From Albifimbria verrucaria (Eukaryota > Ascomycota > Sordariomycetes > Hypocreales > Stachybotryaceae), in contig JAHREC010000028.1 of NCBI GenBank assembly GCA_020081605.1, forward strand, positions 124,001 through 188,000: a DNA stretch of 64,000 bases, written 5' to 3'. The notes below the pieces were generated by a model. It saw only the letters and a list, made by a program, of their open reading frames with translations. It was not told the origin of the DNA and ran no database searches. Positions 23,122 through 34,300 of this stretch are shown here, one piece after another (position 1 is the stretch's first letter; the number at the start of each line of letters is the position of its first letter). Both the position numbers and the translations under genes were made by a program.

Positions 23122-23630
23122 CGGAGAATCAGCAAGTCTGTGTAGCCATGTTCAATAAGTTGATGAGACTGCCGTGAGCTAGACTAACCAGGCCGGACGT
23201 TGTTCGCCACATTTTACATGGCGCTGTCTGCATTGTATGCATCCTATCCTGCTGCGCGTATGAGGTCGTCTGGTTCTTTCCTTTTGAATGTAAAGCGATC
23301 ACTTACGTCATACAGCGGGCATCCATGTCATGTCTCGGGATGGTAGGTCTCACGCTCACGTCATACGATAGCACAAGAGCGGGCTCAGCGCTTTGCAGAT
23401 CCACATTCAGGAGACTGAGACGCTCTTACTAAGAGGCGAGATACGAGGACTTCGCCCTGCAATATCTGAGAAGAGAGGCGAGAATAGACGCTCATGTTGT
23501 AGAGAACAAGTCGCACGATGCTGATCCCGTATTACGCCGTCTCTTGAGACATCTGTCTTGACAATTGTAACAACATTATCCTTTTACATATCTCACTATT
23601 ACCATATCCGTGCGAGGCACTAGGCACAAA

Positions 23631-23640
23631 AGGTATATAA
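23631..23640 (+). promoter_or_regulatory. TATA box of the micro-exon gene
   Basis: GGTATATAAAGAGG lies about 110 bp upstream of ATG 23744, with a pyrimidine-rich leader between them, as expected for a strongly transcribed small fungal gene. Confidence 0.55.
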
Positions 23641-23743
23641 AGAGGCATAGAAAACGACGAGGCTGTCGGTCGATTCTTTTGACATTGTCATTTGAAGCTT
23701 TTTGAACTATCATTTCTACTTATTCAGCCTCTTCAAACACAAT

Positions 23744-24508
23744 ATGAAGGTCTCTTTCGCGATCATCACCATGTTTATAGGGCTAGCTGCTGCCAGTCGG
23801 CTAAAGCCAGGAGGCTCGTGGGTCGCGTATGCTTTTTTTTTTTTTTTTTTTGAAGCTGATTTGAATTCTCTTTGCTAATGCGTGCAAACATCTAGGATAC
23901 AATTGTTGAAGGTTGCGTAAGGAGCTTCCGATCTAGTATAATTGTCGAGAATAGAAGACGTACTGACAATCCACGTCCACAGGGAAGAGAATGCGACGTA
24001 TGTCACACCCAAGTTGGCCAATAATCAGCTTTCATAGCTAACAGCTTACAGGATGAATGTGTACGCCGTAACTATCGGACCTCAGGAAACCTCTCATATA
24101 CTGACATAAGTTGGATTGATAGTGCCAGGAAATATGTGAGGATTGTAATGTAAAGACCTTCTTGAAAATGTGAAGGTTATGCATAGCTAATAAAACACAT
24201 GACAGGCTGGCTTCGCAGGAGCTTGCCGAGATTTCGAGGTATGTGATAAAGTAATCAAGATATTGATAATATGCTAATCAAGATGTGATACTTTAGAGTG
24301 TAAGCAAACCACGAGAAATATCACGGTAACTGTGCTAATGGGGTCGCGAGCTTAGTGCTGCCCGAGGACTGTAAGTTTTACACAGTATCACAATAATAGC
24401 GTAGCTTGAACTGACTTTGACCCTGCTTAGCCCTGTACCAGTACCTGTAAGCTTTTCCACACCATCGCAATTATGGTGTATTTGGGACTGACTTAGATCC
24501 TGCTTAGC
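23744..24508 (+). CDS. Small secreted Cys-rich protein split into micro-exons
   Basis: ATG 23744 opens a signal peptide (MKVSFAIITMFIGLAAAS). The frame continues only if many introns are removed: 23827-23895, 23912-23982, 23998-24051, 24061-24122, 24150-24205 and 24239-24298. Each has a GT donor, a CTAAT/CTAAC/CTGAC branch site and an AG. The exons left between them are 16, 15, 9, 27, 33 and 27 nt, nearly all in phase 0, and they encode a peptide unusually rich in Cys (GREC, DEC, CQEICEDC, GACRDFEC). The end is uncertain: reading through from 24326 gives a stop at 24353-24355, or further splicing adds exons at 24356-24370 and 24431-24446 (both with Cys). The mature product would be about 60-70 residues. 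I know no named family; an extracellular disulfide-bonded peptide is the best guess. Confidence 0.6.
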
Positions 24509-26127
24509 CATATGATCTTACTAGGTGAAGCAGTTGGGAGATGCAACTTTGAGGTTCGCATACTTGGCAGGAAGGGGTGGAGGTCGATCAGTAAATGACG
24601 CACTGCCACCCATTTTAAATTCAAATTATCGTTATGGTCGTTCAAGATGCAAAAGTGGCTTCAAATGGCGTTGTTCGACTCACAAGATCGACATCCATCT
24701 TTAGTTTCGTCAGACAACATCAAGCCTTTCTTTCCAAGGCAAATTTGCCATGGGAAGCAAGTTCGTACCAGCTCGCTTCAAGTTACAAAATGACAAGCAG
24801 GTCGTTGGCCCAGCCAACACTCAAGACGTTGCGATCAACACTGAATCCAAACCAGCACATATTGCGCGACCTGTAGTGTCACCTGGCTCGTGGGGAGCAC
24901 AAGTATATCATGCTAGTAGCAGTTCCACTTCACAGGAAACCCGCCCAAGAATAGACCGGGGCCTCAAGCAAGCACGGGAGGCCTTGCAGAATCCACAGGT
25001 TGGTGAACGATCAAGTCTCGCCAGATGCTTACTCAACAACTTATGCATTGTAAACATGTGAAGTCTCTTCGTGTGAAAAGCACTTTCCATCGCCTTATCG
25101 CACCGAATATATCTCTTATTGGCAGGGTCCTGGAGATTATGCGATTTGATGTAGTGCCAAATCGCCTTCACTGTTTGAGGCCGTGACAACTAAGCCTCTG
25201 TTAATCATGAACTGGCTAGATGCATTCGACAGATCTAACCTGGGTTGACCCAACAATAGCCGCAAGTGGCCTTGAAAGAATATATGGCGTCTGATGTCCC
25301 GTCAGTGTCATATAAATTGTAGAGTTAACCAAAACCCACATGAAAGCCGCCTCGGTTATTGTTCGTCCACGTTGAGAAGCCGCGAGCCAGGCTGTTGAAA
25401 CGTTGCAGTCTCGATAGTGTCGACATCTTGGTAATTTTTTCGAACACAATTTTTAAGCTTGTCATTAATGACGGGCATTAAGGGAATCTAAGGCTTAAAT
25501 ATTGTCGCAATGCCTCATACTACCATTCCCCTATGGCGATAGCCCTGAGTGACAGCAATAATAGTGTCTCAGCCTCTGTTAATGAACAAAATCGCGATTG
25601 GACCTAAATGCACGCAAGTTACTTCATGGCATACATAATCCTGAGAAACTACAGGTCCTGCGATACCCTACAGCAAACGGTGGCTTACCGTTGGCATCAA
25701 AAGACTGGTCAGCGTGAGGGCGCTTGCACTGATCGACGCCCTTGTAGCCCCAGAGGCTATTGGTCGATGCAACTACAGCTAGGCGACAAGCAGACATGAT
25801 TGGCAGCAGTGCGGTTGCCCAGGCGTGATTTTGTTTCATTGAGAAGCGATGAACCTTTGCCGGCAGCAACATTGCTCCTAAATTCAGCCAAGGACTGTAT
25901 TCTTGCTGAAGTCTGCTGGGTCAAAGCTGAATGGATGTGAAGAGTTGTTGAGGGAATCCCTTCGCCCTTTCTCATGCAGCATGAATGGCTGGGTGGCTGA
26001 GATCCAATCAGATCAGGGTGGTAGTCATGTGGATAAGGCCAATCTATTGGTGGCAGCCGATCAATTGGCTGTCTGAGAGATCTTGCAGCTAGTTGTAAAA
26101 TATTAAAGCGTGTGGTTACCTTTACTC
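24509..26127. other. No gene supported
   Basis: Short frames such as 24750-25061 (+) and 25624-25872 (-) show no recognisable domain and no splice logic that extends them. The stretch holds no obvious repeat. Confidence 0.4.
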
Positions 26128-26280
26128 TTATGGAGGGCGAGTTCGCTGGTGTTGATCCTATAGATGCTTGGATTAGCGCCTATCTGACGGCGAAAATCCA
26201 ATCGTTTACCTTCGAGTCGGCCACTTCGCTCATGATTGGTCATTCCGTTAATGTGTTGGACCGGCACATCTGAGGCTTCG
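26128..26280 (+). pseudogene. Remnant copy of the BTB gene
   Basis: The plus strand encodes MEGEFAGVDPIDAWISAYL and TAKIQSFTFESAT, a close match to residues of the intact BTB protein 2 kb downstream (LEGEFADVSPMDAWISAYL, KAKIQSLTLQSAT). The match covers only about 150 bp. A weaker similarity also links the DNA just before it (about 26085-26110) to 27370-27410. It is a partial duplication of the BTB locus. Confidence 0.7.
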
Positions 26281-26499
26281 GACGGTTCAGGGGATGGCAT
26301 GAAATCGAAGCAAAAGTTGAAATAGTTTACAGTTTTTGGAGCAATTACGTCAGGCTGGACCTGCGCCTTTTAGCTGATGTCGGTGAGATGAGTCGCCAAT
26401 AATGCCTGGAAGGCTCACCGAACACTCGACTCACCGAAATGCAAAGTTACAGCCCCATCGAGCCTTTGAACTCACCGAATGCAACGAAAATGACATCTC

Positions 26500-26510
26500 G
26501 TAGTATATAA
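26500..26510 (+). promoter_or_regulatory. TATA box of the 26.6-kb gene
   Basis: AGTATATAAGGG about 90 bp upstream of ATG 26596 is well placed as a core promoter. Confidence 0.45.
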
Positions 26511-26595
26511 GGGTCATTGTCGTAGGTTCAAAATTGATTGAAATTCAGGACGACAGCACTTCAGGCACGAACCGAGAAACAGGCCGTATCGCAAA

Positions 26596-27009
26596 ATGAA
26601 TAGCCATACTGATTGTCGTGTCTGGTTGATGTTCCACCGTGGATTACTCCCACAAACGCGGTATACGCCCTTTCAAGCGTATAGATATCTGTGCCAGGTT
26701 ATTCCTGCTCAATGCAGTCTCCACACACCATTAACATGGGATGAACTCTCAATCTTCATTCATGCTCGTCATACATGTCGCCTCCCACCACTGGTTACGG
26801 CCAATATATGCACACCCATATCCGTTCGTCACGCCCTTCAGGCGCTGGTAACTGTCAACAAAAATTGTCTTCCACAAGGGGATGAAACTGAAAGGGCTAT
26901 CATGACTGTTGGCTTTCTCTGCAGAAAATTCGGTTACAAGCACATGCCCCAGTTCACCCTGCCGTTACTATCCGGGCCGACCGACTCTTTAGCCTCGTGC
27001 TGTACCTAA
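26596..27009 (+). CDS. Orphan-family protein, paralogue of the 62.1-kb gene
   Basis: A complete 137-residue frame with a TATA box upstream. I do not recognise a named domain. It aligns along most of its length with the minus-strand protein at 62103-62798: both have an AY..L.Q..P spacing, a TW......H segment, P.LVTAN or P.LVTNQ, an ALI/ALV..N...LP..DE segment and an (A/V)VG.LC.K(F/Y).YKH.P.F end (here TVGFLCRKFGYKHMPQFTL). The shared conserved Cys, Tyr-Lys-His and Asp-Glu positions suggest a real fold. This copy is shorter at both ends, lacking the first ~30 and last ~90 residues of the other. No signal peptide is present. Function unknown. Confidence 0.6.
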   Translation: MNSHTDCRVWLMFHRGLLPQTRYTPFQAYRYLCQVIPAQCSLHTPLTWDELSIFIHARHTCRLPPLVTANICTPISVRHALQALVTVNKNCLPQGDETERAIMTVGFLCRKFGYKHMPQFTLPLLSGPTDSLASCCT

Positions 27010-27654
27010 CCTGTGAACAACCCACAGCGCGCTCTAGGAATCTGTTTTTGTGTTGTGTGTGAATACCCTCCATGACATTCCCTGGGCCTTCAGTGTAATA
27101 ATGAGGTTGTCCTCTTCAGGAGTAGATGCTTGACTTTGTGACTCGCTCTCACCGGTGTGAGAGTGTGGGATCTGACCAAATAGTTGCGTTCAGACATACT
27201 AGACATATTACCCCACCCTTCGTGATGACGACCTTGCCCAGAGGCAAGGTTAAAAACCCCTCTCCTGGGGATAACAATCTCTTGTGACAAACAAATGCGT
27301 TATCAGAGCCGGATCCGGTGGGCCATGGCCCACCTGGAATGGTGTTTGAGAAATCAAAGGACCAGATGTGGATTTTTTGCAGCTAGGTGTAGACTTTTAA
27401 AGCGTGTAATGTCCTTGCTCAAAACGGTCAATTAAGTGCGGAAAAGGTGGGTATGATATACACAGTTGGTTTTATTGACCCTCAGGATCTAGAACGCTTA
27501 CATTGGGTTTCAATAATGAAGAAAAATCCAAGACTGCTGTTTCCGGCTGCATCTCAGATCGTGGCCTCTAGTGATACACTGAGCTGACCAACTATAAATT
27601 CAAAGCAAGCACCTTAAATCCCTCCGAGCAACCTCTACGTGCTCAGTTTCGATA

Positions 27655-28596
27655 ATGAGTAACTCAGCAACCACGATGAAGAAGGACAAAAAGCGATCAA
27701 GCAAGCATGCCCCATCATTTACATCGTGAGAATCTTATGCGCAAATGCGATATGCATCATTCTCATTCTCAATAGGCCGTACGCGAGCACAATGGTTGAA
27801 TTATGCTTCAAAGATCATGATCCCTTGAGGGTGCCCAGAGAGATCCTTCGCAAAAGTCCAGTACTTCTTGCTCGGTATGAGGATAGCAGACGGTTCGGAC
27901 AAAAGTTTGATATGAATGATATAAAGTACAGTGTTGGTCATGTTGTGGTTCATTTTCTGTTTACAGGGACTTATGATCGTCTCAATGAAACAAACAGTAT
28001 CCTCGACAGGAGTCTTGATTCGGAAATAACCACGGCTCTTCAAATCTATCAGGCGGCACAGAGATACGAGCTTCCTCTCCTAGCGGAGCTTGTCAAAGAT
28101 GAGATCAGTCAACTTGGTGCTCAGATAGACCTATCTCCTCTAATCAAGGCCCTGGAGGGCGAGTTCGCTGATGTCAGTCCTATGGATGCTTGGATCAGCG
28201 CCTATCTGAAGGCGAAAATCCAATCGTTGACCCTCCAATCAGCTACTTTCCTCGCGAATGAGACCGAGAACAAGAACAGCCAAAGTCTAAACAGCATTAT
28301 CTTCACTGCGATGCTTCAGCTCTTCTGTAAAAACTTCAAAAGCCCCGATACGAAACTAGAAGTTCCTACTGTGCCGTATGACTCTCCCTTGTACGAAAGT
28401 GGTAAGTATCATGACAACGAGACAGCTTCGCAAACTAAATCAATTATAACAAGAAATAGATCTTGTCACTCAATCGGCGGATCTTTCAGAATGTTTCACC
28501 ACAGAGACTGTCGAAATTACCCAAGAAAATGAAACACCACGCGAAGATGAAGAAGAATGGAGAGTCTGTAGTCATTGTTCCAACTTAATGAGATAG
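27655..28596 (+). CDS. BTB/POZ-domain protein
   Basis: Three exons, 27655-27725, 27776-28401 and 28460-28596, give an uninterrupted 277-residue protein with no frame errors. The introns use GTGAGA..AATAG and GTAAGT..AATAG. After a Lys-rich N-terminus (KKDKKRSSKH) comes the fungal BTB fold: STMVELCFKDHDPLRVPRE, a FDMNDIKYSVGHVVVHFLFT core and TALQIYQAAQRYELPLL. An acidic C-terminus ends in VCSHCSN. BTB domains mediate dimerisation and often act as adaptors for cullin-3 ubiquitin ligases; fungal members of this type are mostly unstudied. The ATG at 27655 is preferred over the internal Met at the start of exon 2 because it gives a clean splice. A partial duplicate lies at 26128-26280. Confidence 0.8.
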
Positions 28597-28903
28597 GTGA
28601 TAGTTCAAAGGCATAAGAAGACCGAATATATATGCTGTTATGCCACTATGAACTTTTAACTTGGACCAGAAAGGTGGAGGAAGTCCAAAGTCTTGAAGTA
28701 TAGGTTAGCATATAGATCAGTTACAACACGTTTGTTATTTACCATCAACTTTCCTCTGGATGAAACATTATGGTTGTGAATCGTTCAATCTTTTCTATTC
28801 TAAGTTTACGTGACAAAACTGCATGATTTTTATCCACCTATAACATAATAAAAGATTGAGCGCCGTGACAATTTGAAGATGAATATAGTGCATGTTTCTA
28901 TGC

Positions 28904-29694
28904 CTACTGGCGGTTGCGTTTGGGCTTACAGCAACAGATGGTAAAGATCCATAAAAGCCCAGCACCCAGAGCGCATGCGAAGCTGAACCAGATGCTGGCC
29001 AAAAGCCACTATTGATATGGGCGTGAGCATCGTACCACTTGCTAGTTGCCTCTACAGCCCCCACAACGATGACGGCTTGGGCAGTTACTAATGATGCCGC
29101 GACTCCAACCGCGAGAGTAGTAACAGACAAGACGAGCCATGTGAGGCAGTAAATAACACGAGAAAATTTGGCGAAAATGCCAACTATGAGTTCGATTCCC
29201 AAAGTTAGAAGAGCGAGAATAGCGGAGAGCTGGGTCCACTTGGAAACGCGGATGAAAACCTTCATAGCACTACTAAGTTCCTCGGGAAGCTTAATTTTGG
29301 GCCCAACCGGGTTAGCTAGGTGTTCTAATTTGGTGATATTTAGTGATTTGGAGGCCCAGTCAAACTGTCCCTTGGAACAGTGGCGGTCATTGCTTTGGAA
29401 GTCTGTCCAGCAGAAACCGAATATGTTGACTTCGTAGCTTTTGGCCAGGTCGAGGTCTGCCGCCGTGATGTTGCCATCTTTGCCACCAATGAGAGACTTT
29501 GTGTCAATATCAAAAATCTTTTCCGCGATATTATCAATATTTGCCGGGCTTATAGATACATTCTCAGTGTTGAGCTGGAACAGATACATCTTTGAGTGTG
29601 TGACGCCACTCAAGCTTGCGGTAAGAAGCATCACGGTAGCGCCGACAGCAAGAATCACGGGAAGCCCTACACAGAAAAATTGACCTACACCCAT
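28904..29694 (-). CDS. SUR7/PalI-family four-helix membrane protein, frameshifted near the end
   Basis: The protein starts at 29694 with a first membrane helix (FFCVGLPVILAVGATVMLL), then the extracellular SUR7 features GVTHSKMYLFQLNT and VNIFGFCWTDF...C..GQFDWAS, then helices at about 29200-29250 and 29060-29130. The last helix and basic tail (SIWFSFACALGAGLLW, CCCKPKRN) are in another frame, reached by one extra base near the CC at 29006-29007; the stop is then at 28904-28906. SUR7/PalI proteins sit in the plasma membrane (eisosomes or the alkaline-pH sensing complex). The Cys pair in the first loop is present, as the family requires. Confidence 0.75.
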
Positions 29695-30157
29695 TTTGAG
29701 AGAGTTTTTTCATCGAAAGGTCGAAGCGGTATTGGAAAATCAAAGCGGTATGAAAAGGGTTCTTAGTACTGTACAGTAAATCAGCTTATACTGTAACTCT
29801 TGTGAATGTCCATGAAGTGTTGTACTATAGATTCAAAATGCTTGTGGATCGTTTGCATCGCTATTGACCGGATGTCCCAGAAGGAAGTTCATAGTAGGCA
29901 CACTGTCCTAATTCTTGACCCTCTGCTCCCTGTTTTGTGTTCTGCCACGAGCTCAGTGGTGCACACGATAGGTACCCTCGACCACGTTCTGTTACCTTCG
30001 ACATATGTTTATTAAGAGCAGGGTTAGTATTGGGGCCAACTCTAGGGCCGTTTTGGCAGAGGCCCTTCTTGAGGAACCCCACAAAGCTGCTTCGTTACAT
30101 ATAAGTGGAATGTCACTTCCACCACGTCACTCTTCCGATGTGGGATCAAGCGTAAAA

Positions 30158-30890
30158 ATGGCCCCAAAGCGTAGGCTGGAAGACCCTGACTGGCATGACG
30201 CCAAGCGTAGAATGTTTGAAGCAGTTGTTTCGCTTGTAGCATCACAGAAGCGTATACTAGAAGCGGGGATGCCGAGAATGGTCCTCTTGCAGAGAGGCTT
30301 AAGCGCCAATTTGAAGAAGACAGCTTCGAGAGCGATGATGATCCCGCTAATGGGCCCCAAGTACGAGATAACACCAAGAATCTCAAGCGTGCCCTTGACG
30401 AAGACAGCTTTGCAGATGAACATGGCCGTCTCATTAAGCGCCCGGCATCGGAATTTGCAAAGAGCAAGCGCGCCCTCGATGAGAGCACGGACTCTGGACG
30501 CGCGAAGCGACGATTCTTGACCCATGATCACAAAGCCCTGCTGAAGGATGGAATGGCACATTATAAAGTATTCGAGGGTGCTCATTGAGTGGATACCATG
30601 ATATCCTGCCAATGTTCCAGAATGATATTTACTCCCTTGCCCTTTCTTTGATAAACTCTCCAGAAGCGTATCAACAGAAAACTTTGAAAAAGTTAACAGA
30701 TGATTATCGTATCAAGCTTTTGGACGCCATTTCTGACATTCAAATCAGTAAAATCAAGTTTGGCACATATGAGATAACATCCATCACTGTGTGGCGAGCC
30801 AAACTGTGTGGCGAGCCAAAATACAGGTACTTGGTCTTTAACTTTATCTTGTCTTCGCCCACAGCCCTGCAATTGCTTAAAACAGCTTGA
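30158..30890 (+). CDS. Unrecognised KR-rich protein, frameshifted
   Basis: ATG 30158 opens MAPKRRLEDPDWHDAKRRMF. The frame then breaks at a G4 run (30265-30268); with one extra G it continues through a set of related segments each holding a KR pair and an acidic run (LKRQFEEDSFESDDD, LKRALDEDSFADEHGR, SKRALDESTDSGRAKRR) and a KALLKDGMAHYKVFEG segment. A further frame (30585-30890: IYSLALSLINSPEAYQQKTL, then a globular end) is probably the same protein after another break near 30585. There is no signal peptide, so the KR pairs are unlikely to be Kex2 sites; a nuclear, nucleic-acid-contacting role is possible. I do not recognise the family. Confidence 0.45.
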
Positions 30891-31124
30891 AATATATTAT
30901 TTAACTATCTTTTTATCTCCTGGATATTTTTAACCAAGAAATTATGCTGGCGCTTTAGCGTAATCGTACGGTAAATATAGAGCCTCTCTTCTGCGGCGTT
31001 TAGCAAGAACACTATGAAATCACCACCACGGTGCTTGCGTTATTCCAGGAAAGTACAACCATCCATAAATAGGCCCTATATCCTGCATTTATCACTGGCA
31101 GCCTATTATCAGCCCTGTGGTTGC

Positions 31125-31240
31125 CATAAAAGGCCGATACATACAACATCGCGAAGTCGATCAGTACCTCCAAATTAATAAAATAATTGGATCCGGCTAG
31201 CATCGGAGTGCTGGCATAGATGACTAACGGCCCCATTGAT
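31125..31240 (-). repeat. Inverted repeat, left copy
   Basis: Reverse-complemented, this segment matches 36360-36475 over about 115 bp with only scattered differences, including an identical block CTCCGATGCTAGCCGGATCC. Both copies are readable as peptide (LVIYASTPMLAGSN here, LVILISTPMLAGSN there), so a coding fragment was duplicated in opposite orientation on the two sides of the NACHT-ankyrin gene. In this copy the frame runs on to 31012. Confidence 0.75.
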
Positions 31241-31356
31241 TAGGCTGCGGCCGAACATAATCCGAGACCCATCGAGATCCCCTTAGTCCCTGCTAGAAGC
31301 TCTTCCCTCGACTCTAGGCATATCACACTAATTGCGCTCCAGGAACACGCCCACAA

Positions 31357-34300
31357 ATGGCCCATCGCCCCGCACGGCAGATCCCCGTCCTGGAATTGGC
31401 CCCGATCGATATGGAGGTCATAGACCCAGCCAACATCGTCGCCTCCATTCTCGTGGCCGTCGCGACGATATGCGTTTACCTCTGGTTCCATAAAAACCCG
31501 CACATTCTATTTCGGCATCACCCACGGCGGAATCGCATCCGAAACCAACACCAACACCAACACCCGCTCAAGTGACATTCCGCGTGCGCGGCGTGCCCTC
31601 GACTGGGACGAGCAACAATTGCTAGGTCTTCTAGCTGCCCGATACGAGTCAGCTGACCCAACTATCCGGTCCCTGGCAAATGAGATCCATGGCCGTTCGC
31701 GTACAGCCACCGTCGCCTTCCAAAATATTCCCTCCGAGCTGCAGATACTCCCGGCTGGAGAGTCACGAAACATCCGTCTCCCTACGGCTCCCAATCAATC
31801 CACCCGTCCGCAAAGCCTGGCGCTGGATCATGGCTTTCTTGGCATCACCACTCTCTACGCGCCCCTTCGCAGGAGCATAAGGTGGAGTACGTAGCTTAAC
31901 CAACGTTGCAACAGTGTGCTAATCGCGCTAGTATTATCGCCATTTCTGGCCTCGGCGGACACGCTTTCGGATCCTTCAAAGAGAGGGGCGGAGAGCACAT
32001 GTGGCTGCGAGACGCACTCCCCGACCACATCACACAGGAAGGCGACAACCAGCCGTGCGCGCGCATTATGATCTTTGGCTATCACTCGACAGTTGCGCAG
32101 AGCCAAAGCGTCCAGAACCTGGATACCCTTGCTTCGTCTTTCTACGGGAGCCTTCTGGATCTGATATCTGCTCAGACATCGCGGCCGGTCATATTCATCG
32201 CCCATAGCTTGGGAGGGTTGATCGTCAAGCAGGTCCGTGCTTTCAGGAAACTCATTGTATATTATCCTCACAAGATGGCAGGCTCTCATAAACCTCTCCA
32301 AATCAAAGAAGGAGGCTGATGAGAGATTCCTTCGAACAGTATATGGAGTCGTATTTTTCGGCGTCCCACATGACGGGATGGACATCACTTCGCTCGTTCC
32401 CATGGCCGGGGATGGGCCGAATCGATTCCTCCTGGAATCCATCTCAAACAAAAGCCCACAGGTTCTTCGCACCCAACAGCGAGAGTTTCACGAGGTTCTC
32501 GGGCATGAGGGTGAGGCCGAGGTTATATGTTTCTACGAAACTTGCTTATCTCCAACAGCCGAGAAGGTATGTCTTCGTTGATTATAACTGGACGTCGTCT
32601 GAACATACAATAGAATAAGAACGGCGAGTGGAAACTTACAGGGCCATCGGCTGTCTTGGTGCCCCAGACATCAGCGACTCACTGTAGGCATTGGGAGACC
32701 GGTGAGGAATATATCTGCGCTATCAACCGAACCCACTCAGAGATGGTCAAATTTGGCCCCGAAGACGACGAATACGAAAAGGCTCGCGCCCGAATTAGCC
32801 GCCTTGTTCGAGGGGCACTTGTGATACGAATCCCATCCCTGTCAAGATTGGCCCAAGATTGCTTACAATCACTAGTCTTCCCGAAGATAGATGATCGGTC
32901 CCACGATATAGACGATGCCGCTAGAGGGACATGTCAATGGCTACTTGAACACGAGACATACAAGAAGTGGGCCGCTTGCCGTCGAGGCTTGCTCTGGATC
33001 AAGGGCAAGCCCGGCTCCGGAAAGTCGACATTACTCAAGTACGCCTTCAAACATGTCACGGAAACACCCAAAATCGGAGACAGAGCGCTCGTCCTGTCTT
33101 TCTTCTTCCATGGTCGCGGGGAGGAACTTCAGCGAACACCACTCGGCCTGTTCCGATCGCTTCTTCATCAAATCCTACGGCAGGTCCCCGATGTACTCCC
33201 AAATCTCGTCAATACCTTCGACAGGCGGCTGAAGGAGAAGGGCAAACCGGGAGAGAATTGGGAGTGGCACCTAAACGAGCTGTGGGACTACTTCAAGTCG
33301 TCGCTTCCGGGGTTCTGCAGACCCGCTCCGTCTGGCTCTTTGTCGACGCCTTGGACGAAGCTGGCGACGCGAACGCTCGCGACCTGGTCCAAAAGTTTAA
33401 GTCGCTGCTCGAATGGCTGCCACCCACCCGCCTACCGTTTCACATCTGCTTTACTTGTCGCCATTATCCCATTCTAGACCAAGATTGTCAATTCATCAGC
33501 CCCGAGCAGGAAAACTGGGAGGATATTTCCACCTATGTACAAACTCGGTTTTCTACCGCCCAAAGTCTGGGTGCATCGACCATTCCAGGGTTGATTACAA
33601 AACGTGCCGACGGTGTCTTCATGTGGGCGCGTCTCGTGGTGGATCAAGCGCTGAAACTCGACAATGAAGGAGAAGGACTGAAGAAGATCGAGAGAATGAT
33701 CCACTCTGTCCATTCAGAGCTGGATGAACTATACAGCGGGCTGGTTCGAGGCATGGACGAGAAGCCAGCCTCCCTGAAACTCATCCAATTGATCTGTTTT
33801 GCCGCTCGACCCCTTTCGCTCGATGAACTGAGGTGGGCTATGATCGTCTATCCCGATTGTCCGTACACATCGTTGCAGCAGTGTCAGAATGCAGAGAACT
33901 TTGCACCGGACAATGATACTATGGAGAGGAGACTGAAGGCACTGAGTCGTGGTCTTGCTGAGGCTGTGCCGTCCTCTAATATACCGGTCGTCCAGTTCAT
34001 CCATCAGTCAGTCAAGGACTTCTTTATCGAGAAGGGCCTGGCCATTCTAACTAAGTCCAAGTCGGCTGAATCCACAACTTCCCATGCCGGCGCCCTTGGA
34101 ATTGCCCATTATCAGCTGTCTCGGACCTGCATACGCTACTTGGCCATGGACGAGATCGGTCGGTCGCAGACCAGCGACCGCAAGACCCTGGAATCCGACT
34201 TCCCTCTGCTGCTTTACGCCACAACGTCGTGGATATCGCACGTACGAGAAAGCGAGGTGAGGGGTCTCTCAAGAGGATCTTCTAGGCTATTTCGCCTGGC

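Noticed and set aside
24326..24355. A 30-nt intron in the micro-exon gene
   Set aside because: It has GTAACT, GCTAAT and TTAG, but is shorter than known spliceosomal minima in fungi; the TAG at 24353-24355 may simply be the stop.
30158..30600. RiPP or Kex2-processed peptide precursor
   Set aside because: KR pairs recur, but there is no signal peptide and the segments between them are unequal and acidic, not uniform core peptides.
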